Assembly (NCBI GenBank): GCA_001275005.1
Contig: JWZX01001983.1
Span: forward strand, 1 to 22,621
From: Chrysochromulina tobinii
Taxonomy: Eukaryota > Haptophyta > Prymnesiales > Chrysochromulinaceae
Length of the DNA: 22,621 nucleotides
Reading direction: 5' to 3'
Notes under the pieces: model-generated
Database searches by the model: none
Seen by the model: only the letters and a program-made list of their open reading frames with translations
What the model was told of the DNA's origin: nothing
Program-made: the position numbers and the translations under genes
In this document: positions 15,708 through 22,621 of the stretch, one piece after another
How the letters are laid out: the number at the start of each line of letters is the position of its first letter
Numbering within the stretch: position 1 is the first letter of the stretch

Positions 15708-17973
15708 ATGTTCGGAGACGCCGGCTTCCTATTGCTCGCCGCCGTATCCATCGTTTCCGCTACGCTGCCGCCGCGCCCCATAGGCGGCTGGCGGCAGGCC
15801 GAGGTGGTGCCGGGCCGGCCTTCGACGGCGAACTGCACGTGGAAAAACTTTACACAGAAGATCGACCATTTTGGCGTCGCCACCGGCACGTTTCCTCAGC
15901 GCCTGTGCATCTACGACAAGTGGTGGAAATCGGCGACACGAGCTGGCTTCAGCGCAGCCGCCGACGCACCAGGCCCGATTCTCTTCTACACGGGCAACGA
16001 GTCACCGGTTGAGGAGTACATCAACAACACGGGGCTCATGTGGGAGATTGCCGAGCAAATGGGCGCGCTGATCGTGTTCGCTGAGCACCGCTTCGAGCCG
16101 CTGTCCCACCCTGCGCTGTGCGGCCACGGCACGCAAAAGTGCTTCGCCTTCTGCACCACCGCCCAGGCGATCGCCGACTGGGCCACGATCATCGCCGACT
16201 TGCGCACGCAGCACACCGTCCGTGCGCCCGCCGTGGCGTTCGGGGGCAGCTACGGCGGCATGATTGCGGGCTGGTTCCGCATCAAGTACCCCGAGGTTAT
16301 TGACGGCGTGATCGCGGCGTCCGCGCCGATCTGGCAGCTCGCGGGCACGGTCCAGCGCGAGACGCTCGACATGCAAGCGGTCGCCATCACCCGCGGCGTG
16401 AGCGCCGCCGGCGGGGCCACCGACCAATGCCGCGACAACCTGATCGCGGCGTGGCCGCTGCTCCATGAGCTCGGCAAGTCGGTGGACGGCCTCAAGCTGG
16501 TTTCCGAGCCGGTCAAGGCATGCTCGGGCACGCTCAAGAGCGTGGATAGCCTCATTAGCTGGGCGCAGGGCCCTTATTTCTACCTCGCCGAAGGCAACTA
16601 CCCTTTCCCTAGCGACTACATCACCTTCTCCCTGCGCCCCGGCAACCCGCCACCGCTGCCCGCGTGGCCGATGCGCGTCGCGTGCGAGCAGGGCCTGAAC
16701 CGCGACTTCGGGGTCCAGCTGCGCGGCTCGGTGCGCGACGTTCGTTACAGCGTGCCTCTGATGAGGACCTCTGATGATGACCTCTGATTGCCTCCCTCAT
16801 CAGGTGCGCGACGTTCGTTACAGCGTGAGCCTGGGCGCGCTCCACGCCGACGTCGACTGGCGTGACATCTCTGGCAACGGAGCCACGCTGACGAACGACG
16901 AGATCGTGAGCTCGGGGATATTGGACTTGGCGAAGGCGGTCGCAGACGCGGCGGGCGTGTGGTACAATCTGACCAAGGACGTCACGTGCAACAACTTTGG
17001 GGGCGCGGCCGACGTGACCAAATTTGGACTGGGCCGTGGGCTGGGCCGGAGCGGCGCCCGTCACGGCGCTCGCTCGAGCGTGCTCTCAGCACGGAAGATG
17101 AGCGCGGCGAGCTCTCACGACGTGGCCACGACGCTTACGGTAGCTGAGCTCAAGCCCGAGCTCAAGCCCGAGCTCAAGCCCGAGCTCAAGCCCGAGCTCA
17201 AGCCCGAGCTCAAGCCCGAGCTCAAGCCCGAGCTCAAGCCCGAGCTCAAGCCCGAGCTCAAGCCCGAGCTCAAGCCCGAGCTCAAGCCCGAGCTCAAGGC
17301 GGACCCACCGCCGGTGCCGGGGGGCCAGCTGTGCCCGACGTGTCCGCCGTGCGAAGGTTGCCCTGTGTGCCCCGTGCAGTACTGCAACGTGACGCAGACC
17401 GCCGAGTGCTCGCATTCGGGCGAGCTCGACAAGACCTTCTCGTGGGACGGTATCTGCTGCAACGACGCCCTCTCGCAGATCGATATCCATGGGGTCGGGA
17501 GAGACATTTTCTGGCCGCCACAGCCCGCCTTCCGCAACTACACCGTCGAGAGCGTGGTCGGCCCACACGGGCTGCGCCCGGGCTGGTGTGCGTCCGAGTA
17601 TGGGCGTGACGGCCTGTACGGCGCCCCTCTGATTACAGACTTGTGGTCGACTTGGATGGAGGCGTATTACGGTGGGCGCGATCACATCACTGAGCACACG
17701 AACATCGTCTGGAGCAACGGCGCACTCGATCCTTGGTCCGGTCAGGGCGTCTACCCGCCAGGCGGAGGGCCTGAAGTCGGGAAGCCCATGGTGCAGAACA
17801 TCAGCGCCGACGGCTCCCAGTTCGCCCTCATCCTCGACCTCGGGGCCCATCATTTGGATCTCATGTTCACGGACGCACGCAACCCGCCGTGCTTCTTCGA
17901 GGCGAGGGCGATTGAAGAGCGCGCGATTCGTCAATGGTGCCAGCAAGCGTACGACACGCACGCGCCGTCGTGA
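15708..17973 (+). CDS. Serine carboxypeptidase S28 family (Pro-X carboxypeptidase/DPP II-like)
   Basis: Two exons (15708-16730, 16804-17973) encode 730 aa. The ATG at 15708 opens a hydrophobic signal segment (GFLLLAAVSIVSATLP). S28 peptidases are lysosomal/vacuolar or secreted enzymes that cleave after proline. Landmarks are FTQKIDHFG, ILFYTGNE, VFAEHRFEP, nucleophile elbow GGSYGG (Ser181), IVWSNGALDPWSG (Asp650) and GAHHLDL (catalytic His, about 690). The length exceeds the usual 450-520 aa because an insert separates CNNFGGAAD from YCNVTQTAEC. It holds a Gly/Arg-rich stretch, twelve ELKP repeats and a CPTCPPCEGCPVCP cluster. That insert could instead be an in-frame intron: 17014-17379 (GTGACC...GTGCAG, 366 nt) or 17140-17379 (240 nt), both stop-free and phase 0. 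Splicing would restore a more typical length (608 or 650 aa). Confidence 0.9.
16731..16803 (+). repeat. S28 gene intron: repeat-built, donor inside duplicated exon
   Basis: The intron is 73 nt and phase 0. A 25-bp duplication (16730-16754 and 16803-16827, starting GGTGCGCGACG) is offset by the intron length; the first copy provides the donor (TCG|GTGCGC). The 48 nt between copies carry CTCTGATGA/CTCTGATTGCC units and the acceptor module CTCCCTCATCAG shared with AAA intron 1 and the MFS intron. Retention stops at 16785-16787. Splicing gives RGS|VRDVRYSVSLGALHAD. Confidence 0.9.
17146..17298 (+). repeat. 12-bp GAGCTCAAGCCC tandem repeat, 12 perfect copies
   Basis: Twelve identical units (17146-17289) plus a partial thirteenth (GAGCTCAAG) encode ELKP repeats inside the S28 peptidase. 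The absence of any substitution points to recent expansion, ongoing homogenisation, or strong constraint. Confidence 0.97.
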
Positions 17974-18060
17974 GCCGGCTTTCCGTTCTCAGAGAATGGG
18001 AAGCCTTCTGACGAGCTCGCTACTTCTACCTGAGCCTGAAGCGTCAGGGGTAGGAATCTG
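17974..18060. other. 3' flank of the S28 gene
   Basis: Short non-coding stretch before the direct repeat. It contains CTGAGCCTGAAGCGTCAGG but no clear terminator or polyadenylation signal. Confidence 0.4.
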
Positions 18061-18186
18061 TTCCTACCTCGCCAGGCCCTGGTGAGAAGTGACGTCCGTC
18101 CCCTGATGCCCCCTGTGAATATGACCCCCCAGTTTCCTACCTCGCCTGGCCCTGGTGAGAAGTGACGTCAGTCCCCTGATACCCCC
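18061..18186. repeat. 53-bp direct repeat, two copies, period 73
   Basis: Copies at 18061-18113 and 18134-18186 begin TTCCTACCTCGCC and end CCCTGATRCCCCC, with about three differences. Each contains CCTGGTGAGAAGTGACGTC, which has both a donor-like GTGAGAAGT and a near-palindromic TGACGTC (CRE-like) element. It lies downstream of the S28 gene. The region from here to 18500 has no gene I can support. Confidence 0.9.
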
Positions 18187-18640
18187 AAAGTTGCGAGCCG
18201 TACCGTCATTGACCGAACAGTGGAGGCCTGTCTCTGCATGGCAGTGGCGGTGTGGTCTCCGTCTGCGCTGTGCCTGACTTTGACGTCTGACGAACCGCAC
18301 TGAGCCGAGCTCTGCTTGTGCCCGTGCACGCACATCTACGAGCTGTATCATTTGCTATTTAATCCTCTCTGCTACCGCTTAACGACATGCACCCATAACG
18401 AATCCATGTCGAGCTACATTCGAGAGGCATCAAAGTGGTGGCCTAGACGAAAGACGGGATCTTAGCCTTGACCCAAATTGGCGGTGGGGAGGGCGCGGCT
18501 ATTTTTCCTGCATTCTGCTTTCTGGATTGTGTACACACTATCCCGCGAGCCGCGTATCCGACCCGCCGCGAACCGCACGAGACCTGATTTCGGCGTACAC
18601 GTCACAGTGTAGCTTAAAGTGTAGCTAGACCGGACCGAAT

Positions 18641-18700
18641 GATCGGGGCATGGATCGGGGACGGGATGCGGATCGGGGAGTCGGGATAAGGAGTCGGGAC
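18641..18700. repeat. GGATCGGGG-rich short repeat
   Basis: Imperfect units on GGATCGGGGA and GAGTCGGGAT follow each other in a G-rich run. The region is non-coding. Confidence 0.6.
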
Positions 18701-18738
18701 CCCACAAAGCGAAAGGTGAGCACTCGAGTCTCGACACT

Positions 18739-19154
18739 GAGTTCAAAATCAGGTGGTGCTGGTGGAGATAGTGTGTCAATCCAGAAATACCACCTCCCCC
18801 TGCAGCCTACCCCTTTGGGCCAATCACGGAGTTCAAAATCAGAGTGATGGACAGATGGAGGGCCGGGTAGAGTGTGAATCCAGTTCCAGATTGAAACAGA
18901 ATACCTCCCCGCCTGCACCGTTTGGCATCAAATTGATCGGATCAAACGACGATCACATTCACAATGCGGGAGGGCTTATTTCTGGATTGTCAACACATTG
19001 ATGTATCCCCACCACCTGATTTTGAACCGTCAGTGATTCATACACATAAGGGAAAGGGGAGTGGGCTGGAGGGGACCGGCTATTTCTGGATTCACGCACG
19101 CACTATCCCTAGCAATTGATCCCTAGTTCCCTACCACCTGGATTTCGAACTCAG
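18739..19154. mobile_element. Cluster of inverted MITE-like copies ending in GAGTTCAAAATCAG / AATCCAGAAATA
   Basis: At least four related copies of about 50-74 bp occur in both orientations: plus at 18739-18789 and 18829-18890, minus at 18977-19027 and 19081-19154. A shorter related piece lies near 18518-18545. One end is GAGTTCAAAATCAGGTGGT and the other is ATAGTGTGT..AATCCAGAAATA. The copies at 18739 and 18977 are clear inverted repeats about 190 bp apart, so the whole could fold or be a nested non-autonomous element. No transposase is present and target-site duplications are not obvious. The rest of 18187-19235 holds no gene. A TTCTTC-rich tract at about 19172-19203 lies 3' of the next gene. 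Confidence 0.6.
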
Positions 19155-19235
19155 GGAGAGGGTGCGGTCAGCTTCTTGATTCTTCTTCTTCGACTTCTTC
19201 TCCTAACGCTGTTGGCATTTTGGTCCGCATCGCCG

Positions 19236-22200
19236 TCAGCGGTCAGGCAAAATGCCAGGGGACGGATCATGCCAGTAGGTCGTCGAGATGGGCGGCAGCC
19301 TCCTTCGGTCCAGAACATGGCCGTCGAGCTCGACAGCTGAGGTCGGACCATCCCAACGGGTCGTGACGATCGGCGGCAACCTCTCGATGCGTCGCTCGGA
19401 TGGGAAAACAGGTGCACGGCGCCCGTGCAAGTGAGTAGGGCGACGGTGTGCCACCCTCGCCAGGTCATACGGGGCCGATGGTGGCCACGGCGACAACCCA
19501 GGAGGCCACGTAGGATCTGGCGAGGCCACCCGGTAGCACTGCCCGCCGATGACAAAGAGTTGGCCGGCCGAGACGTCCGCGGGCACGACGAACTGGGGGG
19601 CCGGCCTGACGGAGATTGACTGAGATCCAGTATGCTGTCCAGCATACAGACCATGTGGCGAGACAGCTCCGTCGAGCTCCGTCGATCTCCGTCGATCTCC
19701 GTCGGGTCGTACGTCGGCATACAGGCCACGCGGTGAAACAGCTCCGTTCCTGCTGTAGCTGGTTTGCGGCGGCCAATCCCCCATAGCGGTCGGGACAGAG
19801 GCAGGCTCAGCACTTGACATAGCGCGCGGTGCAGCTCGCGCGACGCCCGGCGAGACGCCCGACGCGACGCGCGACCCGACGAAAACGAGGCGCCCCTGTT
19901 GCCCAAGCCCCACGGCTGGCCGCCTGACGTTCGATGTCGTCGTCTGGCTGTTTGTGTCCGGGTTCGATGTGGTCGTCCGGAAGCTTTTTGACCTTGCCCT
20001 GCCCGCCACCGCCGGGGTCGGCGCGACTTTGTTCACTGCATGCAGAGAGAAGCGATTGACACAGTAGCAGGTGAGGAGGAGCACCACGACCCCTAAGCAC
20101 ACCCAGCCAATGATGATGCCCACGCGCATGGTCTCGTCCGAAGCAGTTCTCAAGGCGGTGCTCGCGAACGAGGTCTCTTCCCGCGGCGGCGAGGGCGGCG
20201 GGGGCGAAGGTGGCGGGTAGGCCGCGGCGGGCGCGCTGGTAATCGTGAGGACGGTGGCCGTGTAGGAGGTAGTCGTGAGGAACGTACTCGCCGCCGTCGC
20301 GTTGGCAAGGTGAGGGCTGAGCGCGCTGACAGCAGTCGCCGCCGCGGCGGCCGTCTCGACGGCGATCGTAAAGGTCAGCAAGACTGAGCTGCCTTGCAGC
20401 TCCCGGCGTAGCTCGCGCAATCTCGCGTCCGTGAGCTCGCGCAATCTCGTCTCCGTGAGCTCGCGCAATCTCGTCACGGGCGTCACGTCGAGCGTGACGG
20501 CACTCAAGGCCACGCTCGCCTGGTTTGCAACGGCGCTGCGCAACTCGAGACGGACCGTTGGGGTGAAGTCGGGCACGCCGCCGGCCACGACGACGGCCAT
20601 CTTAACGGAGGCCACGATTGGCAGCGCGGGTGGCGGTGGAGAGGGAGGCGGCGGCGAGGGCGGCGGCGAAGGTGGTGGCGGAGAGGGAGACGGAGGTGAA
20701 GGCGGCGGAGAGGGCGGGGGAGGCATGCCTAACATGGCAGGAGGCATGCCTAATATGGCAGGAGGCATGCTTGGCGAAGGCGACAGAGCCGATGGCGGTG
20801 GCGGCGGGATCGACAGAGGTGGCAATGGCTCTGGTGACTTGGGGGCAAGTGATGGCGGCGAAAATGGAAGCCTAGGCGGAGACGGCGGCGGCGGCGGGAG
20901 CGGCGGCGAGGGGGAGGACGGAGGCGGCGAGGGCGGCGGCGGCGGCGGCGGCGTGGATGGCGGCAAGGCCGGCGGCGAGGGCGAAGCTGGCGGCGGCGAG
21001 GGCGGCGGCGGTGGCGGCGGCGGCGGGACCTTGGGCGGGTACAGGGGCGGGGACGGCGGCAGTGCGGGCGGTGGCGGGTTGGGTGGCGGCGAATACATGA
21101 AACACGAGCCGTTGTCGAGCGTCGCGAGCGAGTTGTAGTTGACCGCAATCGGCGCGGTGCACCCAGGCGTGTCGTAGACGCAGACTGCCGTCTGCAACTG
21201 CGCCGTCGTGAATTGGGTCATCGAGAGCGAGACTGCCTGCTCGCTCGAGACCGTCGCGTCGTGCGCGTAGTTGCGCGCCGTAGTGGCGGTGCAGCCGACG
21301 ACGTGGAAAGCGCACGAGCCATCGCTCGCGGTGGCCAACGCGTTGTAATTGGACGCGGTCGGGTTTGTGCACCCGAGCACAGGATAGTAACAAATCCCGT
21401 TGGGCACGTTAGCCTCGCTGTCGTAGTTGTGCGCCGTCGGGTCCATGCAGCCGGGGTAGGCGTACACACAGTCGCTCTTGCGCTGAATGGTCGCATTGGC
21501 CTGGTAGTTGAGCGCTGTTGGCTCGAGGCAGCCGTAGATCGTCGGCGGCGCGCACATGGACTGGTTGTGCGTGTTGGCGCCCGCGACATAATAAAGGTTG
21601 GTCGACTCGGTGCAGCCATAGATGGGAAACATGCACGCCGCATTTGCATGGGCCATGCCCGCACTGTCATAGTTGAGCGCTCCCGGGTCCAGGCAGCTTG
21701 CGCTCCCCGACGACTGCAGCTGTCGGCGTCCGGCAGCGCACATGCTGGCGACGTGAAAGGCGGCATTCACATTGTAGTTGGACGATACCGAGTCGGCGCA
21801 GCCCGGAAAGCGGCAGCAGCCGCAATCCACGTTGTACGAGACGTTTGCGAAATTGGACGCACTGGGGTTCATGCAGCCAGCAAAGACAGCCACGCACGAG
21901 CCGTCGTTGGTTGTGGCATTTGTATTGAAGTTGAGCGCGAAACCATCCGTGCAGCCCAGGTACGTGCACTGGTGAATCACGTGCACATTGGCACCCGGGT
22001 GGTAGCTGTCGGCCATCGAGTCCATGCAGCCGGGCACTCGGTATGTGCACAGCGCGTTCGAAGTGGCCGACGGGTTGAAGTTGAGCGCGGTGGTGTCGAG
22101 GCAGCCAGTGTACTGGCAGGTACTGTCGTCGATGGTCGCCGCCACGCGATAGTTCTCGGCTGTGGAGTCGACACAGCCAAGAATGAGTGGGGGGCACGAG

Positions 22201-22621
22201 CCGTCGTCGTGCGTGGCCGCGGGATCATAAGCAGCCGTGCGTGAGTCCGTGCAGCCGCCGATGCCCACGCAGGTGCCATCATCCACCACGGCGAACACGC
22301 GGTAGTTGAGCGCGCGAGAGTCGGTGCAGCCGCCAGGTGGGGGACGGGGCGGCGGCGGCGACGGAGCCGGAGGCCGTGGCGGAGAGGGCGGGGGCGGACT
22401 GGGCGGAGGAGGCGAGGGCGGTGGTGACGGCGGAGGAGCGTACGGCGGGTACGGCGGAGGTGGCGATTGTGGCGGTGATGGAGGGGGGCTTGGGGGCGGC
22501 GGAGAAGGAGGCGGTGACGGAGGGGGTGGCGAGGGCGGCGGTGAGGGCGGCGGGGGCGAAGGCGGAGGCGAGTGGCGGAGGCGTTGATGGTGGCGGTGAT
22601 GGTGGAGGCGGCGATGGCGGT
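19236..22621 (-). CDS. Large surface protein: Cys-rich repeats, Pro-rich spacers, one TM helix (5'-partial)
   Basis: The frame is open from the right edge to the TGA at 19236, over 1,100 codons; its start lies outside. N to C: a Pro/Ser-rich stretch (22600-22340), then 15 repeats of about 24 residues on GC(T/M/L)D(S/P)xAxNYxxxA(T/N)xxDGSC (22330-21100). Next come a long SPPPP region (21095-20630), a domain (VASVKMAVVVAGGVPDF...VLTITSAPAA; 20620-20225) with repeated RLRELT(E/D) and MPPAMLG, a transmembrane helix (VGIIIGWVCLGVVVLLLTCY; about 20125-20060) and a tail of about 270 residues with repeated GAVSPxGLYA and RLPPIxTTxW. This is a type I surface protein; SPPPP tracts recall hydroxyproline-rich pherophorin/extensin-type proteins. 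The Cys repeat resembles GCTDPTAxNYxPxAxxDDGSC modules seen in secreted bacterial and algal proteins; binding is unknown. At about 22572 the Pro-rich frame shifts by one base, suggesting an indel or exon edge. Confidence 0.85.
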   Translation of the reverse strand, partial: RHRRLHHHRHHQRLRHSPPPSPPPPSPPPSPPPPSPPPSPPPPSPPPSPPQSPPPPYPPYAPPPSPPPSPPPPSPPPPSPPRPPAPSPPPPRPPPGGCTDSRALNYRVFAVVDDGTCVGIGGCTDSRTAAYDPAATHDDGSCPPLILGCVDSTAENYRVAATIDDSTCQYTGCLDTTALNFNPSATSNALCTYRVPGCMDSMADSYHPGANVHVIHQCTYLGCTDGFALNFNTNATTNDGSCVAVFAGCMNPSASNFANVSYNVDCGCCRFPGCADSVSSNYNVNAAFHVASMCAAGRRQLQSSGSASCLDPGALNYDSAGMAHANAACMFPIYGCTESTNLYYVAGANTHNQSMCAPPTIYGCLEPTALNYQANATIQRKSDCVYAYPGCMDPTAHNYDSEANVPNGICYYPVLGCTNPTASNYNALATASDGSCAFHVVGCTATTARNYAHDATVSSEQAVSLSMTQFTTAQLQTAVCVYDTPGCTAPIAVNYNSLATLDNGSCFMYSPPPNPPPPALPPSPPLYPPKVPPPPPPPPPSPPPASPSPPALPPSTPPPPPPPSPPPSSPSPPLPPPPPSPPRLPFSPPSLAPKSPEPLPPLSIPPPPPSALSPSPSMPPAILGMPPAMLGMPPPPSPPPSPPSPSPPPPSPPPSPPPPSPPPPALPIVASVKMAVVVAGGVPDFTPTVRLELRSAVANQASVALSAVTLDVTPVTRLRELTETRLRELTDARLRELRRELQGSSVLLTFTIAVETAAAAATAVSALSPHLANATAASTFLTTTSYTATVLTITSAPAAAYPPPSPPPPSPPREETSFASTALRTASDETMRVGIIIGWVCLGVVVLLLTCYCVNRFSLHAVNKVAPTPAVAGRARSKSFRTTTSNPDTNSQTTTSNVRRPAVGLGQQGRLVFVGSRVASGVSPGVARAAPRAMSSAEPASVPTAMGDWPPQTSYSRNGAVSPRGLYADVRPDGDRRRSTELDGAVSPHGLYAGQHTGSQSISVRPAPQFVVPADVSAGQLFVIGGQCYRVASPDPTWPPGLSPWPPSAPYDLARVAHRRPTHLHGRRAPVFPSERRIERLPPIVTTRWDGPTSAVELDGHVLDRRRLPPISTTYWHDPSPGILPDR
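20411..20480 (-). repeat. 24-bp coding repeat (RLRELT(E/D)), about three copies
   Basis: Plus-strand units GCTCGCGCAATCTCGxxTCC start at 20411, 20435 and 20459. On the coding strand they read TRLRELTE, TRLRELTD and ARLREL just before LRRELQG. Confidence 0.9.
20719..20775 (-). repeat. 21-bp coding repeat (MPPAxLG), 2.7 copies
   Basis: Units GGAGGCATGCCTAACATGGC start at 20719, 20740 and 20761 within the Pro-rich region. They encode MPPAILG, MPPAMLG and MPP. Confidence 0.9.

Noticed and set aside
17146-17298. Possible CRISPR-like array
   Set aside because: The units are contiguous 12-mers without spacers, in a eukaryotic coding sequence.
17086-17961. Minus-strand ORF with LGLE repeats over the S28 gene
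   Set aside because: It is the reverse reading of the ELKP repeat and catalytic region; the plus strand has the conserved triad.
18739-18850. Possible tRNA B-box (GTTCAAAATC) and Pol III gene
   Set aside because: No matching A-box or cloverleaf; the motif recurs as the end of a dispersed repeat.
21213-22244. Plus-strand ORF of 343 codons opposite the Cys-repeat protein
   Set aside because: Its Arg/Val/Ala-rich repeats mirror the periodic Cys modules on the other strand; it is an antisense artefact.

Overview
The window looks like nuclear DNA of a GC-rich unicellular eukaryotic alga with a secondary (red-lineage) plastid. A haptophyte is my first guess and a pelagophyte or another stramenopile is possible. 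This is inferred from four things: GT-AG introns, a signal-plus-transit type presequence with Phe after the predicted cleavage site on one gene, secreted and cell-surface proteins with Pro-rich and Cys-rich repeats, and genes packed on both strands with 130-600 bp spacers. I see no prokaryotic operon, tRNA, rRNA, IS element or CRISPR array.

Layout, left to right. (1) 2-1347 (+): the 3' part of an unrecognised acidic protein gene with a frame break that a short intron could repair. (2) 1428-1693: a GCTCGACA-type tandem repeat. (3) 2138-3256 (+): a secreted pectinacetylesterase/NOTUM-type hydrolase. (4) 3744-5353 (-): a two-exon MFS transporter whose last codons and stop lie in a 43-45 bp tandem repeat. 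(5) 5645-7987 (+), divergent from it: a four-exon NSF-like AAA ATPase with a plastid-type presequence. (6) 8464-10722 (+): a four-exon gene for a predicted N-myristoylated ankyrin - Ala/Lys helix - ADP-ribosyltransferase fusion. (7) 11193-12833 (-): a DEAD-box RNA helicase. (8) 13400-13951 (-): a small basic orphan. (9) 14348-15508 (-): a secreted orphan with a CVDGR motif. (10) 15708-17973 (+), divergent from it: an S28 serine carboxypeptidase interrupted by 12 perfect ELKP repeats. (11) 17974-19235: a repeat-rich intergenic region with a family of inverted, MITE-like copies. (12) 19236 to the right edge (-): a large type I membrane protein with 15 Cys-rich repeats, Pro-rich stretches, one transmembrane helix and a cytoplasmic tail, 5'-partial.

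The most striking feature is a family of five introns in three unrelated genes (MFS, AAA and S28). They are built mainly of 11-nt units (CTCTGATTGCC / CTCTGATGACC), and each is associated with a duplication of 15-33 bp of the adjacent exon. Two in the AAA gene share an identical 46-nt 5' part that brings its own donor and takes its acceptor from the duplicated exon. Two others (AAA intron 1 and S28) bring a shared acceptor module and take their donor from the duplicated exon. The MFS intron carries the acceptor module plus a three-fold repeated donor. I read these as recently spreading introner-like elements. Every one contains a stop in the host frame, and every 11-mer contains a CTGAT branch-point-like motif.

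The genes do not form one obvious pathway. Four are predicted to be secreted, at the cell surface or in the vacuole, one is a membrane transporter and one is a putative plastid ATPase. Splice sites come from sequence and reading-frame logic only; there is no transcript evidence.
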